From positions 1 through 52,861 of the forward strand of contig NZ_CDBW01000019.1 in assembly GCF_000820145.1 (NCBI RefSeq): a DNA stretch of 52,861 nucleotides. The letters are read 5' to 3'. The position numbers were made by a program, and so were the translations under genes. Origin of the DNA: Aeromonas sobria. Lineage in GTDB: Bacteria > Pseudomonadota > Gammaproteobacteria > Enterobacterales > Aeromonadaceae. Every line of letters begins with the position of its first letter. Position 1 is the stretch's first letter. Positions 39,497 through 48,027 of this stretch are shown here, one piece after another. The notes under the pieces were generated by a model. The model saw nothing but the letters and a program-made list of their open reading frames with translations, made no database searches and was not told the DNA's origin.

Positions 39497-40943
39497 GCTG
39501 ATGCTGCCGCTGATTATCTATCTGGTGCTGGTGCTGGGAGTGGGCTTTTGGGCCAGCCGTCATCGGGCGGAAGGCAACTTCGTACAGGAGTACTTCATCG
39601 GCAACCGCAGCATGGGCGGGCTGGTGCTGGCAATGACGCTGGTGGCCACTTACACCTCGGCCTCCTCCTTTATCGGCGGGCCGGGTGCGGCTTACAAAAT
39701 CGGTCTGGGCTGGGTGTTGCTGGCGATGATCCAGCTGCCCACCGTCTGGCTCACCCTGGGAGTGCTGGGTAAAAAGTTCGCTATCATCGCCCGCCGGGTC
39801 AATGCGGTGACCATCAACGACATGCTGTGGGCCCGTTACCAGAGCAAGGCGGTGGTGATCCTCGGCTCCGTCACCATCATTCTGGCCTTTATCGCCACCA
39901 TGGTGGTGCAGTTTATCGGTGGTGCCCGCCTGCTGGAGACCGCCACTGGCCTCTCCTACCACCACGGGCTGCTGCTGTTTGCCAGCTGCGTACTGCTCTA
40001 CACCATCATCGGCGGTTTTCGGGCTGTGGTGATGACCGATGCCCTGCAGGGGATCATCATGCTGATTGGCACCGGTGCCCTGCTGGCAGGGATCCTGATT
40101 GCAGGGGATGGATTGCCCAATCTTATCCATCAGCTAAAGGAGATCGACCCCAAGCTGGTCAGCCCGCAAGGGGCCGATGACATGCTGACTCAGCCCTTTA
40201 TGCTGAGCTTCTGGATCCTGGTCTGTATCGGCGTGGTGGGGTTGCCCCACTCGGCGCTGCGCTGCTTTGGTTATCGCGACAGCAAGGCGCTCCATCGTGG
40301 CATGTTGATCGGCACTGTGGTGAGCGCCCTGCTGATGTTTGGCATGCATCTGGCCGGTGCGCTGGGCCGTGCCATCCTGCCGGGCATGGACAGCCCGGAC
40401 AAGATCATGCCCTCCCTGATGATGGAAGTGCTGCCCCCCTGGCTGGCCGGAGTCTTTCTGGCCGCACCGATGGCGGCCATCATGTCCACCATCGATTCCC
40501 AGCTGATCCAGGCTTCCGCCACTCTGGTGAAGGATCTCTACCTCAACTACCTCAATCCGAAGCAAGAAAAGCTGGAGGTGCGCATCCCTCGCCTCTCCCT
40601 GCTCTGCACCCTGATCCTCGGCACCCTGGTGCTGCTGGCAGCGCTGCAACCGCCAGATATGATCATCTGGCTCAACCTGCTCGCCTTCGGCGGTCTGCAG
40701 GCAGTGTTCCTCTGGCCGCTGGTGCTTGGCCTCTACTGGTCGCGCGCCAACGGCCCGGGCGCACTGGCCAGCATGGTTAGCGGCATCGTCAGCTATGGCA
40801 TCTTGAGCCAGTGGGGGATCAAGCTGGCGGGCCTGCACGCCATAGTGCCGAGTCTGGGCTTGGGATTGGGTGTCTTTCTCGTGGTAAGCCTGCTGACGGC
40901 ACCGCCCTCGCGGGAAGTGCAGGAACTTTTCGAGCAGAAATAA
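39486..40943 (+). CDS. panF: Sodium/pantothenate symporter PanF
   Basis: Inner-membrane SSS-family transporter that takes up pantothenate with Na+. The 485 residues contain about 12-13 helices. Visible motifs include FIGNRSMGGLVLAMTLVATY, SASSFIGGPGAAYKIGLGW, LALRCFGYRD-like HSALRCFGYRDSKA, and APMAAIMSTIDSQLIQASA, which holds SSS-family residues. GAGGGG lies before the ATG at 39486, inside the end of yhdT (11-base overlap). In E. coli, prmA follows directly; here four kilobases of other genes intervene. Confidence 0.95.
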   Translation: MNLELMLPLIIYLVLVLGVGFWASRHRAEGNFVQEYFIGNRSMGGLVLAMTLVATYTSASSFIGGPGAAYKIGLGWVLLAMIQLPTVWLTLGVLGKKFAIIARRVNAVTINDMLWARYQSKAVVILGSVTIILAFIATMVVQFIGGARLLETATGLSYHHGLLLFASCVLLYTIIGGFRAVVMTDALQGIIMLIGTGALLAGILIAGDGLPNLIHQLKEIDPKLVSPQGADDMLTQPFMLSFWILVCIGVVGLPHSALRCFGYRDSKALHRGMLIGTVVSALLMFGMHLAGALGRAILPGMDSPDKIMPSLMMEVLPPWLAGVFLAAPMAAIMSTIDSQLIQASATLVKDLYLNYLNPKQEKLEVRIPRLSLLCTLILGTLVLLAALQPPDMIIWLNLLAFGGLQAVFLWPLVLGLYWSRANGPGALASMVSGIVSYGILSQWGIKLAGLHAIVPSLGLGLGVFLVVSLLTAPPSREVQELFEQK

Positions 40944-41032
40944 CAAAAAGATAAATTAAGGGTTCCAATACTATCCCCAAAGAGGTGTTTTACGGGTAAA
41001 CTGTGCGCCAAGTCACAAAAAGTTGCCGCTGT

Positions 41033-42460
41033 ATGCCCGTAAAAGCCACTCGACACATAGTTACCCAAGCCCTGCAGCGGCTCGGTTATGCCCTGCTGCT
41101 GCCCGTCTCCATCCTGCCGATGGCGGCGTTGATCTACCGGCTTGGGCAACCCGACGTACTCGATTTGGCGGTGCTCTCCCTCACCGGGCAGGCGATCTTC
41201 AGCCAGATGCCGCTCATCTATGCGGTGGCAATTGCCTTTGGCCTCAGTCGACAGGAGCTGGGCGGGCAAACGCTGGCGGGAGCCGTCAACTTTCTGCTGC
41301 TCAGTACCGCCTTCAACACCCTTGCCCCCAACCTGCACGCAGAGATGATCTGCGGCCTGCTGGCGGGGCTCACTACCGCCATCATCTACCCTTGGATTCA
41401 CCAGCAAACACTGCCCCGCTGGCTGCAAATCGCCAAGGGGGAATTTCCCAGCCTGCTGATCTCGGCGCTCGCCTGCCTGCTGATCGCCATCCCGCTCTCG
41501 CTGCTGTGGCCGCCGCTGGAACGGGGGCTGACCCTGCTCACCTCCGAGCTGCTCACCACGCCGTTTGGCGCCTTCTGCTACGGCACCCTCAACCGCTTGC
41601 TGATCCCGCTCGGGCTGCATCAGGTGCTGGGCAGTGTCATCGGCCTTGGCGAGAGCAACCTGCAAGCGCTGGCCGCCGCCAAGCCGCTCCATGAAGGGTA
41701 TGTGGCCGGTCTCTACCCCATCATCATGTTCGGCCTGCCCGGCGCCTGTTTTGCCATCTGGCTGCACCGCCAACGGATGCAGCGGTTGCCACAGGGTGGA
41801 CTGCTGCTCACTCTGGCGCTCACCTCGGCACTGCTGGGCATCACCGAGCCCATCGAGTTTCTGTTCGCCTTCACCGCCCCTTGGCTGTTTCTCGCTCACG
41901 CCTTGCTAACCGGATTGTCGTTGGCGGTCTGCAGTGGGCTGGGGATCAAGGTCGGCAGCTACTTCTCCGCCGGTCTGCTGGATCTGGTGTTGAGCTATCA
42001 GTACGGTGAGCGCAGCTTCTGGCTGATTCCGGTCGGCATCCTGTTCTTCGTCGCCTACACCTTGCTGTTCTATCAGCTGCTGGAGCGCGCCCCTCTCAGC
42101 ATGCCGAGTAAACCCATTGCCAAAGAGCATCCACGGCTGGCGAACGTGGCCCCCTCTGATCCGCAGATGCTGGCGATCCAGTACCTCAAGGTGCTGGGCG
42201 GGATGGACAACCTGCAAGCAATGAGCGTCTGCCTCACCCGTCTCAGCCTGCGGGTGCGCGATATTTCACTGGTGGATCAATCCCGCCTGCTGGGGCTGGG
42301 TTGCCTCTCCTGGATCGAGCTCAACGACCACCAGCTGGTACTGGTGCTGGGTCCCAGCGCCAGTCTGGTCGAAGGGCAGATCCGCATGCTGGCGGAACGC
42401 CAGTCGGTCCCCCTCGGCCTCAAACCCAATCAGGAGTCGGCCAGCGAAAGTAGCTGGTAA
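41033..42460 (+). CDS. PTS EIICB permease, glucose/GlcNAc superfamily
   Basis: A 475-residue membrane permease: EIIC (about residues 1-360) with hydrophobic helices and the signature GITEPIEFLFAFTAPWLF, then EIIB (about 385-465) with phosphocysteine Cys400 in MSVCLTRLSLRV. No IIA is fused or adjacent, so EIIA-Glc is the probable donor. The sequence is rather divergent from PtsG, NagE and the MalX-like permease above, and the substrate is unknown. No good SD is seen; I chose the ATG at 41033, since a GTG at 41003 would add a Cys/Lys-rich tail. Its stop lies 1 base from the convergent LysR gene. Confidence 0.82.
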   Translation: MPVKATRHIVTQALQRLGYALLLPVSILPMAALIYRLGQPDVLDLAVLSLTGQAIFSQMPLIYAVAIAFGLSRQELGGQTLAGAVNFLLLSTAFNTLAPNLHAEMICGLLAGLTTAIIYPWIHQQTLPRWLQIAKGEFPSLLISALACLLIAIPLSLLWPPLERGLTLLTSELLTTPFGAFCYGTLNRLLIPLGLHQVLGSVIGLGESNLQALAAAKPLHEGYVAGLYPIIMFGLPGACFAIWLHRQRMQRLPQGGLLLTLALTSALLGITEPIEFLFAFTAPWLFLAHALLTGLSLAVCSGLGIKVGSYFSAGLLDLVLSYQYGERSFWLIPVGILFFVAYTLLFYQLLERAPLSMPSKPIAKEHPRLANVAPSDPQMLAIQYLKVLGGMDNLQAMSVCLTRLSLRVRDISLVDQSRLLGLGCLSWIELNDHQLVLVLGPSASLVEGQIRMLAERQSVPLGLKPNQESASESSW

Positions 42461-42461
42461 C

Positions 42462-43334
42462 TCAGGCAAACGGCAGCCGCTCGGCTACAAAGTCCATCAG
42501 GGTGCGCAGGGCGGGGGCCAGATGCTCCCGACTGGGATAGATCAAGTAAAACGGGTTAGCCGGAATGGGCTGATCCGGCAACACCTTCTGCAGCCGCCCT
42601 GCCGCCAAATCCCCTTCACAGACATGGTGGGGCAACAGGGCAATCCCCCCGTCATGGAGTGCCATCTCCCGCAACGCCAACAAGCTGTTGCTGACACAGG
42701 CCCCCTGCGGCCGCCAGCCCCCCTCCTGCAATGGCCACACCGGCATGGCCGAGTGCACCAGACAGGCATAACGGCCCAGCTCGCTCAGCTGTTGCGGCAT
42801 GCCGTGGGCCGCCAGATAGGCGGGCGCTGCCACCAGATGGCGCGCCACCTGACCGATGCGCCGACAGATAAGGCTGGAGTCTTTTAGCGGTGCCGCCCGC
42901 AGCGCCAGATCGTAACCCTCCCCCACCAGATCCTCCTGCTCATCGCTCAGGGTGAGCTCCAGCACCACCTCGGGATAGAGGGCGCGAAACTCGGCGAGGA
43001 TCTTGCCAAGCAGCAGGGTGCCGGTCGCTTCGGGGGCGGTGATCCGCACCCGCCCAGCCGGGGCCGAGCGCAGCCGCGCCATCGCCAGATTGGCGCTACG
43101 GGCCAGTGCCAGCAGCCCCTGACAGTGCTCCACATAGAGCTCCCCCTGCGGCGTCAGGCTCAACCTGCGGGTGGTGCGCTGCAACAGCCGCACCCCGAGC
43201 TGGGATTCGAGCCGCGAGATCTTCTGGCTCACCGATGACTTGGGCATGCCAAGCAACTCGGCGGCCCGGGTAAAGCTCCCCTGCTCCACCACGGTGGCGA
43301 ACAGTCCCATCAACTCCAGATCGACATTGTTCAT
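42462..43334 (-). CDS. LysR-family transcriptional regulator
   Basis: A 290-residue LTTR with an N-terminal winged helix (MGLFATVVEQGSFTRAAELL, then PKSSVSQKISRLESQLGVRL, residues about 8-50) and a C-terminal effector-binding domain of the CrgA/AaeR-like group (LEL-TLSDEQEDLVGEGYDLALR). It is divergent from an NADPH:quinone-reductase-like gene across 100 bases, an arrangement in which the regulator usually controls its neighbour. A palindromic LTTR-type site lies in that gap. The effector is unknown. Confidence 0.9.
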   Translation of the reverse strand: MNNVDLELMGLFATVVEQGSFTRAAELLGMPKSSVSQKISRLESQLGVRLLQRTTRRLSLTPQGELYVEHCQGLLALARSANLAMARLRSAPAGRVRITAPEATGTLLLGKILAEFRALYPEVVLELTLSDEQEDLVGEGYDLALRAAPLKDSSLICRRIGQVARHLVAAPAYLAAHGMPQQLSELGRYACLVHSAMPVWPLQEGGWRPQGACVSNSLLALREMALHDGGIALLPHHVCEGDLAAGRLQKVLPDQPIPANPFYLIYPSREHLAPALRTLMDFVAERLPFA

Positions 43335-43365
43335 ATATTCAAACAGTCTTTACCAATTACCCATC

Positions 43366-43382
43366 TTAATCTTGATAATTAA
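43366..43382. promoter_or_regulatory. Candidate LysR-type binding site
   Basis: TTAAT-N7-ATTAA (43366-43382) is a perfect interrupted palindrome that contains a T-N11-A core, centred between the LysR gene and the divergent oxidoreductase gene. Confidence 0.5.
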
Positions 43383-43434
43383 CCAGACTAGAGTGAGTGG
43401 CAATCCCGAACACAGCGATTTGAAAGGAATAACC

Positions 43435-44451
43435 ATGAAAGCCATTGCCCTGACTCACTACCTGCCAAGCGACCACCCCGACTGCTTTATCGCCGCCAAC
43501 CTGCCCGATCCCGTTCCGGGCCCGCGGGATCTGCTGGTGCGGATCACCGCCACCTCCGTCAATCCGGTTGATACCAAGGTGCGCTCCCCCAAGGCAAAAA
43601 TTGAAAGCGCGCCCCGGGTACTGGGCTGGGATGCGGTGGGGGAAGTGATCGCCACTGGCAACGAAGTGACCCTGTTCAAGGCGGGCGATCGGGTCTGGTA
43701 TGCCGGCGACATCAGCCGCCCCGGTAGCAACAGCGCCCTGCAACTGGTGGATGAGCGTATCGCTGCGATCGCCCCCACCACCTTGAGCGATGTGGAGGCC
43801 GCCGCCCTACCGCTGACCGCCATCACCGCCTGGGAGACCCTGTTTGAGCGCTTCGCCCTCACCCGCGAAAGTCGTGGCAAGCTGCTGATCATCGGCGGCG
43901 CCGGTGGCGTGGGCTCCATCGCCATCCAGCTGGCTCGCCAGCTCACTGGCATGGAGGTGATTGCTACCGCTTCCCGCCCCGAGAGCCGCGAGTGGTGCCT
44001 CGAGATGGGCGCCCATCAGGTCGTAAACCACCACAAGTTGCAGGCCGATCTGACCGCCCTTGGCATCACTCAGGTCGATGCCATCTTCTGCACCAACGCC
44101 ACCGCCGAGCACTGGGCCACCATGGCCGGGCTGATCCGCCCGTTTGGCCATATCTGTACCATCGCCGAATCGAGCGAGCCGTGGGATCTCTCCCTGCTCA
44201 AGAGCAAGAGCGTCACCTTCAGCCAGGAGTTCATGTTCACCCGCTCCCTGTTCCAGACCCCGGACATGATCGAGCAACACCGCCTTCTCGGCCAGGTGGC
44301 GGCACTGGTCGATGAAGGGGTATTGCAGACCACTCTGACCAGCACCATCCCCTCGCTGACCCCGGTCACGCTGGCTCAGGCCCATGCCGAGGTGGAAGCA
44401 GGCCGCATGGTAGGCAAGCTGGTGATCGACATGAGCGGCTTTGCCAACTAA
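43435..44451 (+). CDS. Zinc-type alcohol dehydrogenase/quinone oxidoreductase-like protein
   Basis: A 338-residue MDR-superfamily oxidoreductase, probably NADPH-dependent. The N-terminal GroES-like domain includes ATSVNPVDTKVR and VLGWDAVGEV; the Rossmann domain has LLIIGGAGGVGSIAIQLA (about 150-167). The structural and catalytic zinc cysteines of classical alcohol dehydrogenases are missing, as in the quinone-oxidoreductase/YhdH-like group, so dehydrogenation of alcohols is doubtful. AAAGGA lies 7 bases before the ATG at 43435. It is probably under control of the divergent LysR protein and may respond to quinones or reactive carbonyls. Confidence 0.88.
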   Translation: MKAIALTHYLPSDHPDCFIAANLPDPVPGPRDLLVRITATSVNPVDTKVRSPKAKIESAPRVLGWDAVGEVIATGNEVTLFKAGDRVWYAGDISRPGSNSALQLVDERIAAIAPTTLSDVEAAALPLTAITAWETLFERFALTRESRGKLLIIGGAGGVGSIAIQLARQLTGMEVIATASRPESREWCLEMGAHQVVNHHKLQADLTALGITQVDAIFCTNATAEHWATMAGLIRPFGHICTIAESSEPWDLSLLKSKSVTFSQEFMFTRSLFQTPDMIEQHRLLGQVAALVDEGVLQTTLTSTIPSLTPVTLAQAHAEVEAGRMVGKLVIDMSGFAN

Positions 44452-44560
44452 GCCCTCAAACGCACCATGATGGGATAAGTTCACCAAGGAGATGCCCCAA
44501 ACGGGCACAGCAACCGGCACTCCTGCCCGCCAGTGGCAGGCCAACGTCCAACAATTCAGC

Positions 44561-44592
44561 CAAAAAAGAGGCCATTTCGCGAGAAATGGCCT
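44561..44592 (-). terminator. Minus-strand terminator in the oxidoreductase-prmA gap
   Basis: AGGCCATTTC (44569-44578) and GAAATGGCCT (44583-44592) form a perfect 10-bp stem with a GCGA loop. On the minus strand it is followed by CTCTTTTTTG, so it stops transcripts coming from higher coordinates. No minus-strand gene is known there. Confidence 0.7.
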
Positions 44593-44599
44593 GAATACC

Positions 44600-44738
44600 T
44601 GAACATTGGGGTAACAATCACACACATATCCTTATGCAGGACAATCTAGTCTTTGCATCTGGCGTGCCAACAGCAGCATGAATGCGCCAAACAGGCGCCA
44701 GCCAATCCTTGAGCAAGGTGTCGACCTTGCTCTTTTTT
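44600..44738 (+). ncRNA. Candidate small RNA, plus strand
   Basis: No convincing ORF is present. A strong plus-strand intrinsic terminator ends it: GAGCAAGGT (44711-44719), GTCG, ACCTTGCTC (44724-44732), TTTTTT. Upstream, CTGGCG and CGCCAG segments (about 44660-44695) can pair around an inner region. The terminator lies about 260 bases after the oxidoreductase stop, far for a gene terminator, so either a long 3' UTR or an independent sRNA explains it. The 5' end is only a guess. Confidence 0.35.
44711..44738 (+). terminator. Plus-strand intrinsic terminator
   Basis: A perfect 9-bp stem with a GTCG loop, followed by six T (44733-44738). It ends either a 3' UTR or the candidate sRNA above. Confidence 0.88.
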
Positions 44739-44775
44739 GTCTGGCAGACTTTTTACCAGGCAAACAAGTTCAGAT

Positions 44776-44800
44776 AAAAAAATGCCACCCGGGGGTGGCA
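44776..44800 (-). terminator. Minus-strand intrinsic terminator upstream of prmA
   Basis: TGCCACC (44783-44789) and GGTGGCA (44794-44800) form a 7-bp stem with a CGGG loop. Seven A (44776-44782) precede it, i.e. seven T on the minus strand. Confidence 0.85.
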
Positions 44801-44960
44801 GTGAAAGATGACGGAACTTGAGCAAAGCATTCAGCGAAAACCGGTCGCCTTCGCCTCCATAGAGCAATACAGGAACCGTGCCAATCCGACAAAATCCCTC
44901 ATATAACCCCACGCCATGGGCAAACCACGACAGCACTGCCCCATGATGGTAGAATCTCGC
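44776..44960 (-). ncRNA. Candidate small RNA, minus strand, upstream of prmA
   Basis: A strong minus-strand terminator (44800-44776: TGCCACC, CCCG, GGTGGCA, TTTTTTT) lies only 190 bases before the prmA start, with no minus-strand gene in between. The intervening minus-strand sequence has GGA-containing stretches (GAGGGA, CGGATTGG, ATGGAGG) and a TATATG that might be a -10. An open frame across this stretch and the start of prmA is not protein-like. The 5' end is unknown. Confidence 0.35.
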
Positions 44961-44988
44961 GGTTTCACATTTATGAAGAGTCGACGCC

Positions 44989-45867
44989 ATGCCCTGGATA
45001 CAAATTCGAATCAACGCCACTGCCAAGACCGCAGACAAGGTGAGCAACATGCTGCTGGGGCGTGGAGCCCAGGCGGTGACCTTTATGGATGCCCAGGATG
45101 TCCCTGTCTATGAGCCGCTGCCCGGTGAAACGCCGCTCTGGGGTGAGACTGAAGTAATGGGCCTGTTCGATGCCGAAACTGATCCGGCTCCCACCATCGC
45201 CTTCTTCCAGCAAATCTTCGGTGAAGACGTCGGCTATAAGGTCGAGCAGCTGGAAGACAAAGACTGGGTGCGCGAGTGGATGGATCACTTCCACCCGATG
45301 CAGTTTGGCGAGCGCCTGTGGATCTGCCCGAGCTGGCGCGATGTGCCGAACCCTGATGCGGTCAACGTCATGCTGGATCCGGGTCTGGCCTTCGGTACCG
45401 GTACCCACCCCACCACAGCCCTCTGCCTGCAGTGGCTGGACGGGCTGGATCTGACCGGTAAAACCGTGGTCGACTTTGGCTGTGGCTCCGGCATTCTCGG
45501 TATCGCCGCCCTGAAACTGGGTGCCGCCCGGGTCATCGGCATCGACATCGACCCGCAAGCCATCCAGGCCAGCCGCGACAACGCCGAGCGTAACGGTGTT
45601 GCGGGCCAGATCGAACTCTACCTGCCTGCCGACCAGCCGCAAGACGTCGAAGCGGACGTCGTCGTCGCCAACATTCTGGCCGGCCCGCTGCGCGAACTGG
45701 CACCACTCATTGCTGGTCACGGCAAACCGGGCAGCCTGATGGCCCTCTCCGGCGTACTGGAGAGCCAGGCGCCGGAGCTGGAAACCATCTATGGCCAGTG
45801 GTTCGACATGGACCCGACCGCCGTCAAGGAGGAGTGGTGCCGCCTCTCCGGCCGCAAGCACGGCTAA
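44989..45867 (+). CDS. prmA: Ribosomal protein L11 methyltransferase PrmA
   Basis: SAM-dependent enzyme that trimethylates lysines and the N-terminus of ribosomal protein L11. The 292 residues show an N-terminal substrate-binding domain (about 1-60), a linker, and the methyltransferase core with [20 protein letters not shown], motif [15 protein letters not shown] (about 163-176), GIDIDPQAI and [14 protein letters not shown]. It starts at ATG 44989, with TAGAAT about 40 bases upstream as a possible -10. In E. coli it follows panF; here it has its own upstream region and is followed by a terminator. Confidence 0.96.
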   Translation: MPWIQIRINATAKTADKVSNMLLGRGAQAVTFMDAQDVPVYEPLPGETPLWGETEVMGLFDAETDPAPTIAFFQQIFGEDVGYKVEQLEDKDWVREWMDHFHPMQFGERLWICPSWRDVPNPDAVNVMLDPGLAFGTGTHPTTALCLQWLDGLDLTGKTVVDFGCGSGILGIAALKLGAARVIGIDIDPQAIQASRDNAERNGVAGQIELYLPADQPQDVEADVVVANILAGPLRELAPLIAGHGKPGSLMALSGVLESQAPELETIYGQWFDMDPTAVKEEWCRLSGRKHG

Positions 45868-45899
45868 GCGCGGTCAGCATTGACGCCAGCCTCATGCCA

Positions 45900-45932
45900 T
45901 CAGGGCTCCCGTTTGGGGGCCCTGACTATTTT
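45900..45932 (+). terminator. Intrinsic terminator of prmA
   Basis: TCAGGGCTCCC (45900-45910) pairs with GGGGGCCCTGA (45915-45925), with one G-U pair, around GTTT; CTATTTT follows. Confidence 0.7.
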
Positions 45933-46068
45933 GGCCTGCCGGGCCCTTCCCCGTCCGTGGACATGGGCTTGATCGCCCTCCCTTCGAACTGTGTTCATTT
46001 GAAAACAACAGGCCCCTTTATTCCGGTAAGATAGCGGTCCGAGCCAACGCAACCGAGAGGGACTTCTT

Positions 46069-47046
46069 ATGCGGATTGCCATTCTGGATGACTATCAGGA
46101 TCAGGTGCGTCACCTCCCCTGCTTTGCCCTGTTGGCGGGCCATGACGTCACCATCCTCAACCAGAGCGAACCCGATCCCGCGCGCCTCGCCGCCATGCTG
46201 GAAGGGATAGAAGCACTGGTGCTGATCCGCGAGCGTACCCCCATCGACGAACAACTGCTGATGCGGCTTCCCACCCTGAAACTCATCAGCCAGACCGGCA
46301 AAGTCAGCCAGCATATCGACCCGGCACTGTGCCAGCGGTACGGCGTTGCCGTAGCAGAAGGGATCGGCAGCCCCATTGCCCCCGCCGAGCTCTGCTGGGC
46401 GCTCATCATGGCTGCCTCCCGTCATATTCCTGCTTACAGCCAAGCGTTGAGCCAAGGCCAATGGCAGCAATCAGGCCCCCTCGGCTTGGGGCGCACGCTG
46501 CATGGGCTGACACTCGGCATCTGGGGCTACGGCAAGATAGGCCAGTGGATCGCCCGCTATGGCAAGGCATTTGGCATGTCGGTACTGATATGGGGCAGTG
46601 ACGCTTCGCGCAGGCAGGCCGAACTGGATGGCTATGCCAGCGCCTCCAGCAAGGAGGTGTTCTTCAGTCAGGCCGATATCCTCACGCTGCATCTGCGCCT
46701 GAGCGAGGCAACCCGCGGCTGTGTGACACGCGCAGATCTGACCCGCATGAAGAGTGACTCTCTGCTGGTCAATACCAGCCGGGCCGAGCTTATCGAGCCG
46801 GGAGCCCTCTATGCAGAGCTAAGCACCCATCCTGGGAAACGGGCCGCGCTCGATGTATTTGACACCGAACCGGCAACGCCACAAAGCGAGCCCCTGCTGC
46901 GCCTGCCCAACGTATTGGCGACGCCCCATCTGGGCTATGTGGAGCAAAACAGCTACGAACTCTACTTTCGCGTGGCGTTCGAGAATGTGCTGGCCTTTGC
47001 CGAAGGCAGACCTGCCAATCTGGTTCTGCCCGTATCGGGTGGATGA
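46069..47046 (+). CDS. D-2-hydroxyacid dehydrogenase family protein
   Basis: A 325-residue NAD(P)-dependent dehydrogenase of the D-isomer 2-hydroxyacid group. The N-terminal flavodoxin-like half (MRIAILDDYQD, LISQTGKVSQHID) is split by the nucleotide-binding domain with GIWGYGKIGQ (about 148-157). The catalytic set is present: Arg in LLVNTSRAEL, Glu in LDVFDTEP, and His in TPHLGYVE. It differs from SerA, PdxB and GhrA by the PIAPAELCWALI region. The substrate is unknown. AGAGGGA precedes the ATG. The acetyltransferase gene follows after 66 bases, possibly in one transcript. Confidence 0.88.
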   Translation: MRIAILDDYQDQVRHLPCFALLAGHDVTILNQSEPDPARLAAMLEGIEALVLIRERTPIDEQLLMRLPTLKLISQTGKVSQHIDPALCQRYGVAVAEGIGSPIAPAELCWALIMAASRHIPAYSQALSQGQWQQSGPLGLGRTLHGLTLGIWGYGKIGQWIARYGKAFGMSVLIWGSDASRRQAELDGYASASSKEVFFSQADILTLHLRLSEATRGCVTRADLTRMKSDSLLVNTSRAELIEPGALYAELSTHPGKRAALDVFDTEPATPQSEPLLRLPNVLATPHLGYVEQNSYELYFRVAFENVLAFAEGRPANLVLPVSGG

Positions 47047-47112
47047 TCACGTTACTCCTTCCGCATTGGCGCCAATATCCAATCCCTTGGCCGATAAAGG
47101 AAAGGAACCTCC

Positions 47113-47667
47113 ATGACTGAATACCAGAAGATGATCAGCAGCCAGCCTTACAACTGCATGGCACCCGAGTTGGCCCAGTTGCGCCGGGAGGCAGCACGGC
47201 GCTATCGCCGTTTCAATCAGGCGGAAGAGGAAGCAGAGCAACGGGCACTGCTGGCGGATCTGGTTGGCGAGCTGGCAGAGAATGCCTTTATCTGCCCGCC
47301 CCTCTACTGCACCTATGGTCGCCACATCCAGCTTGGCAAGGACTCCTACATCAATATGGGGGCGACCCTGCTGGACAATGCCCCTATCCGCATCGGCGCC
47401 CACGTGATGATTGGGCCAAACGTGCAGATCTATACCGCAGCCCATGCACTGGAGGCCGATGAACGGATTCTGGGAGCGGAGACGGCGCTGCCGGTCACCA
47501 TTGAAGAGAAGGTCTGGATTGGCGGCGGCGCCATCTTGCTGCCCGGAGTCACCATAGGGCGGGAGGCGATCGTCGGAGCCGGTGCTGTCGTTACCAGAGA
47601 TGTACCGCCCGGGGTCAGAGTAGCGGGCAATCCGGCCCGGATCCTGCCCGCCAAAAACAGGGCATAA
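47113..47667 (+). CDS. maa: Maltose/galactoside O-acetyltransferase-like protein
   Basis: A 184-residue left-handed beta-helix acetyltransferase of the Maa/LacA/NodL group that uses acetyl-CoA to acetylate sugars. The N-terminal Mac domain (MISSQPYNCMAPELAQLRRE) is followed by hexapeptide repeats (INMGATLLDNAPIRIGAHV, VTIEEKVWIGGGAILLPGVT), with the catalytic histidine in IYTAAHALE and the CoA loop AGNPARIL. Length equals that of E. coli Maa (183). AAAGGAA lies before the ATG. The role may be detoxification of excess sugar; the symbol is by family similarity, and the substrate is not certain. Confidence 0.82.
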   Translation: MTEYQKMISSQPYNCMAPELAQLRREAARRYRRFNQAEEEAEQRALLADLVGELAENAFICPPLYCTYGRHIQLGKDSYINMGATLLDNAPIRIGAHVMIGPNVQIYTAAHALEADERILGAETALPVTIEEKVWIGGGAILLPGVTIGREAIVGAGAVVTRDVPPGVRVAGNPARILPAKNRA

Positions 47668-47729
47668 GGTGCCCAACCGGGTTGCATGCCAATACCGCCA
47701 TCAGGCCATCTGCTGCCCTGACACCCCAT

Positions 47730-47766
47730 AAAAAAATAAAGCCCAATGTCACGAAGACGTTGGGCT
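47730..47766 (-). terminator. Minus-strand intrinsic terminator downstream of maa
   Basis: AGCCCAATGTC (47740-47750) pairs with GACGTTGGGCT (47756-47766), with one G-U, around ACGAA. On the minus strand the stem is followed by TTATTTTTTTATG. It would stop a transcript from higher coordinates; on the plus strand, where maa ends, it lacks a T-run. Confidence 0.7.
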
Positions 47767-47803
47767 GTTAAAAGGTGCTACGGAATTGCGACTCTCATCG
47801 CAG

Positions 47804-47960
47804 AAAAATTAGAAGGGATACCCTTCTAAACTGGCGAGGGAGATATTAACGAATGCGCAAACGTTTTACGTAGTGAAATACAACAGGATTGCGAGGTACA
47901 TCGCACTATTTAAATAATTACCTGCTACGGCGCGCGAAGCCCGTTTGACCCATTTATTTT
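47804..47960 (-). ncRNA. Candidate small RNA in the maa-ydjA gap, minus strand
   Basis: The 383-base gap holds no convincing ORF but has two successive minus-strand terminators. The nearer is TTAGAAGGG (47809-47817), ATA, CCCTTCTAA (47821-47829), a perfect 9-bp stem followed on the minus strand by TTTTTC; the second is at 47766-47730. A minus-strand RNA of roughly 100-150 bases, with a further GCGA/TCGC hairpin near 47890-47903 and an AT-rich stretch (47907-47920) as possible promoter, would explain them. The 5' end is not defined. Confidence 0.35.
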
Positions 47961-47994
47961 CCCCAACCACTCTGGTTACTATTCAGGGTTAAAC

Positions 47995-48027
47995 AGCAAA
48001 GCCCCGATTTCTCGAGGCTTTGCTTTT
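47995..48027. terminator. Bidirectional terminator downstream of ydjA
   Basis: AGCAAAGCC (47995-48003) and GGCTTTGCT (48016-48024) are perfectly complementary; inner CGA/TCG pairs extend the stem with one mismatch. TTTTC follows on the plus strand and GTTTAACC on the minus strand, where ydjA ends 27 bases earlier. Confidence 0.7.

Noticed and set aside
44646..45050. Minus-strand ORF of 134 codons in the prmA upstream gap
   Set aside because: It crosses an internal minus-strand terminator and overlaps the prmA start, with no SD or family resemblance. The region looks like RNA genes instead.
47857..47866. GCAAACGTTT resembling the core of a PurR operator
   Set aside because: The outer consensus bases do not fit, and it lies inside a candidate RNA gene rather than near a purine gene.
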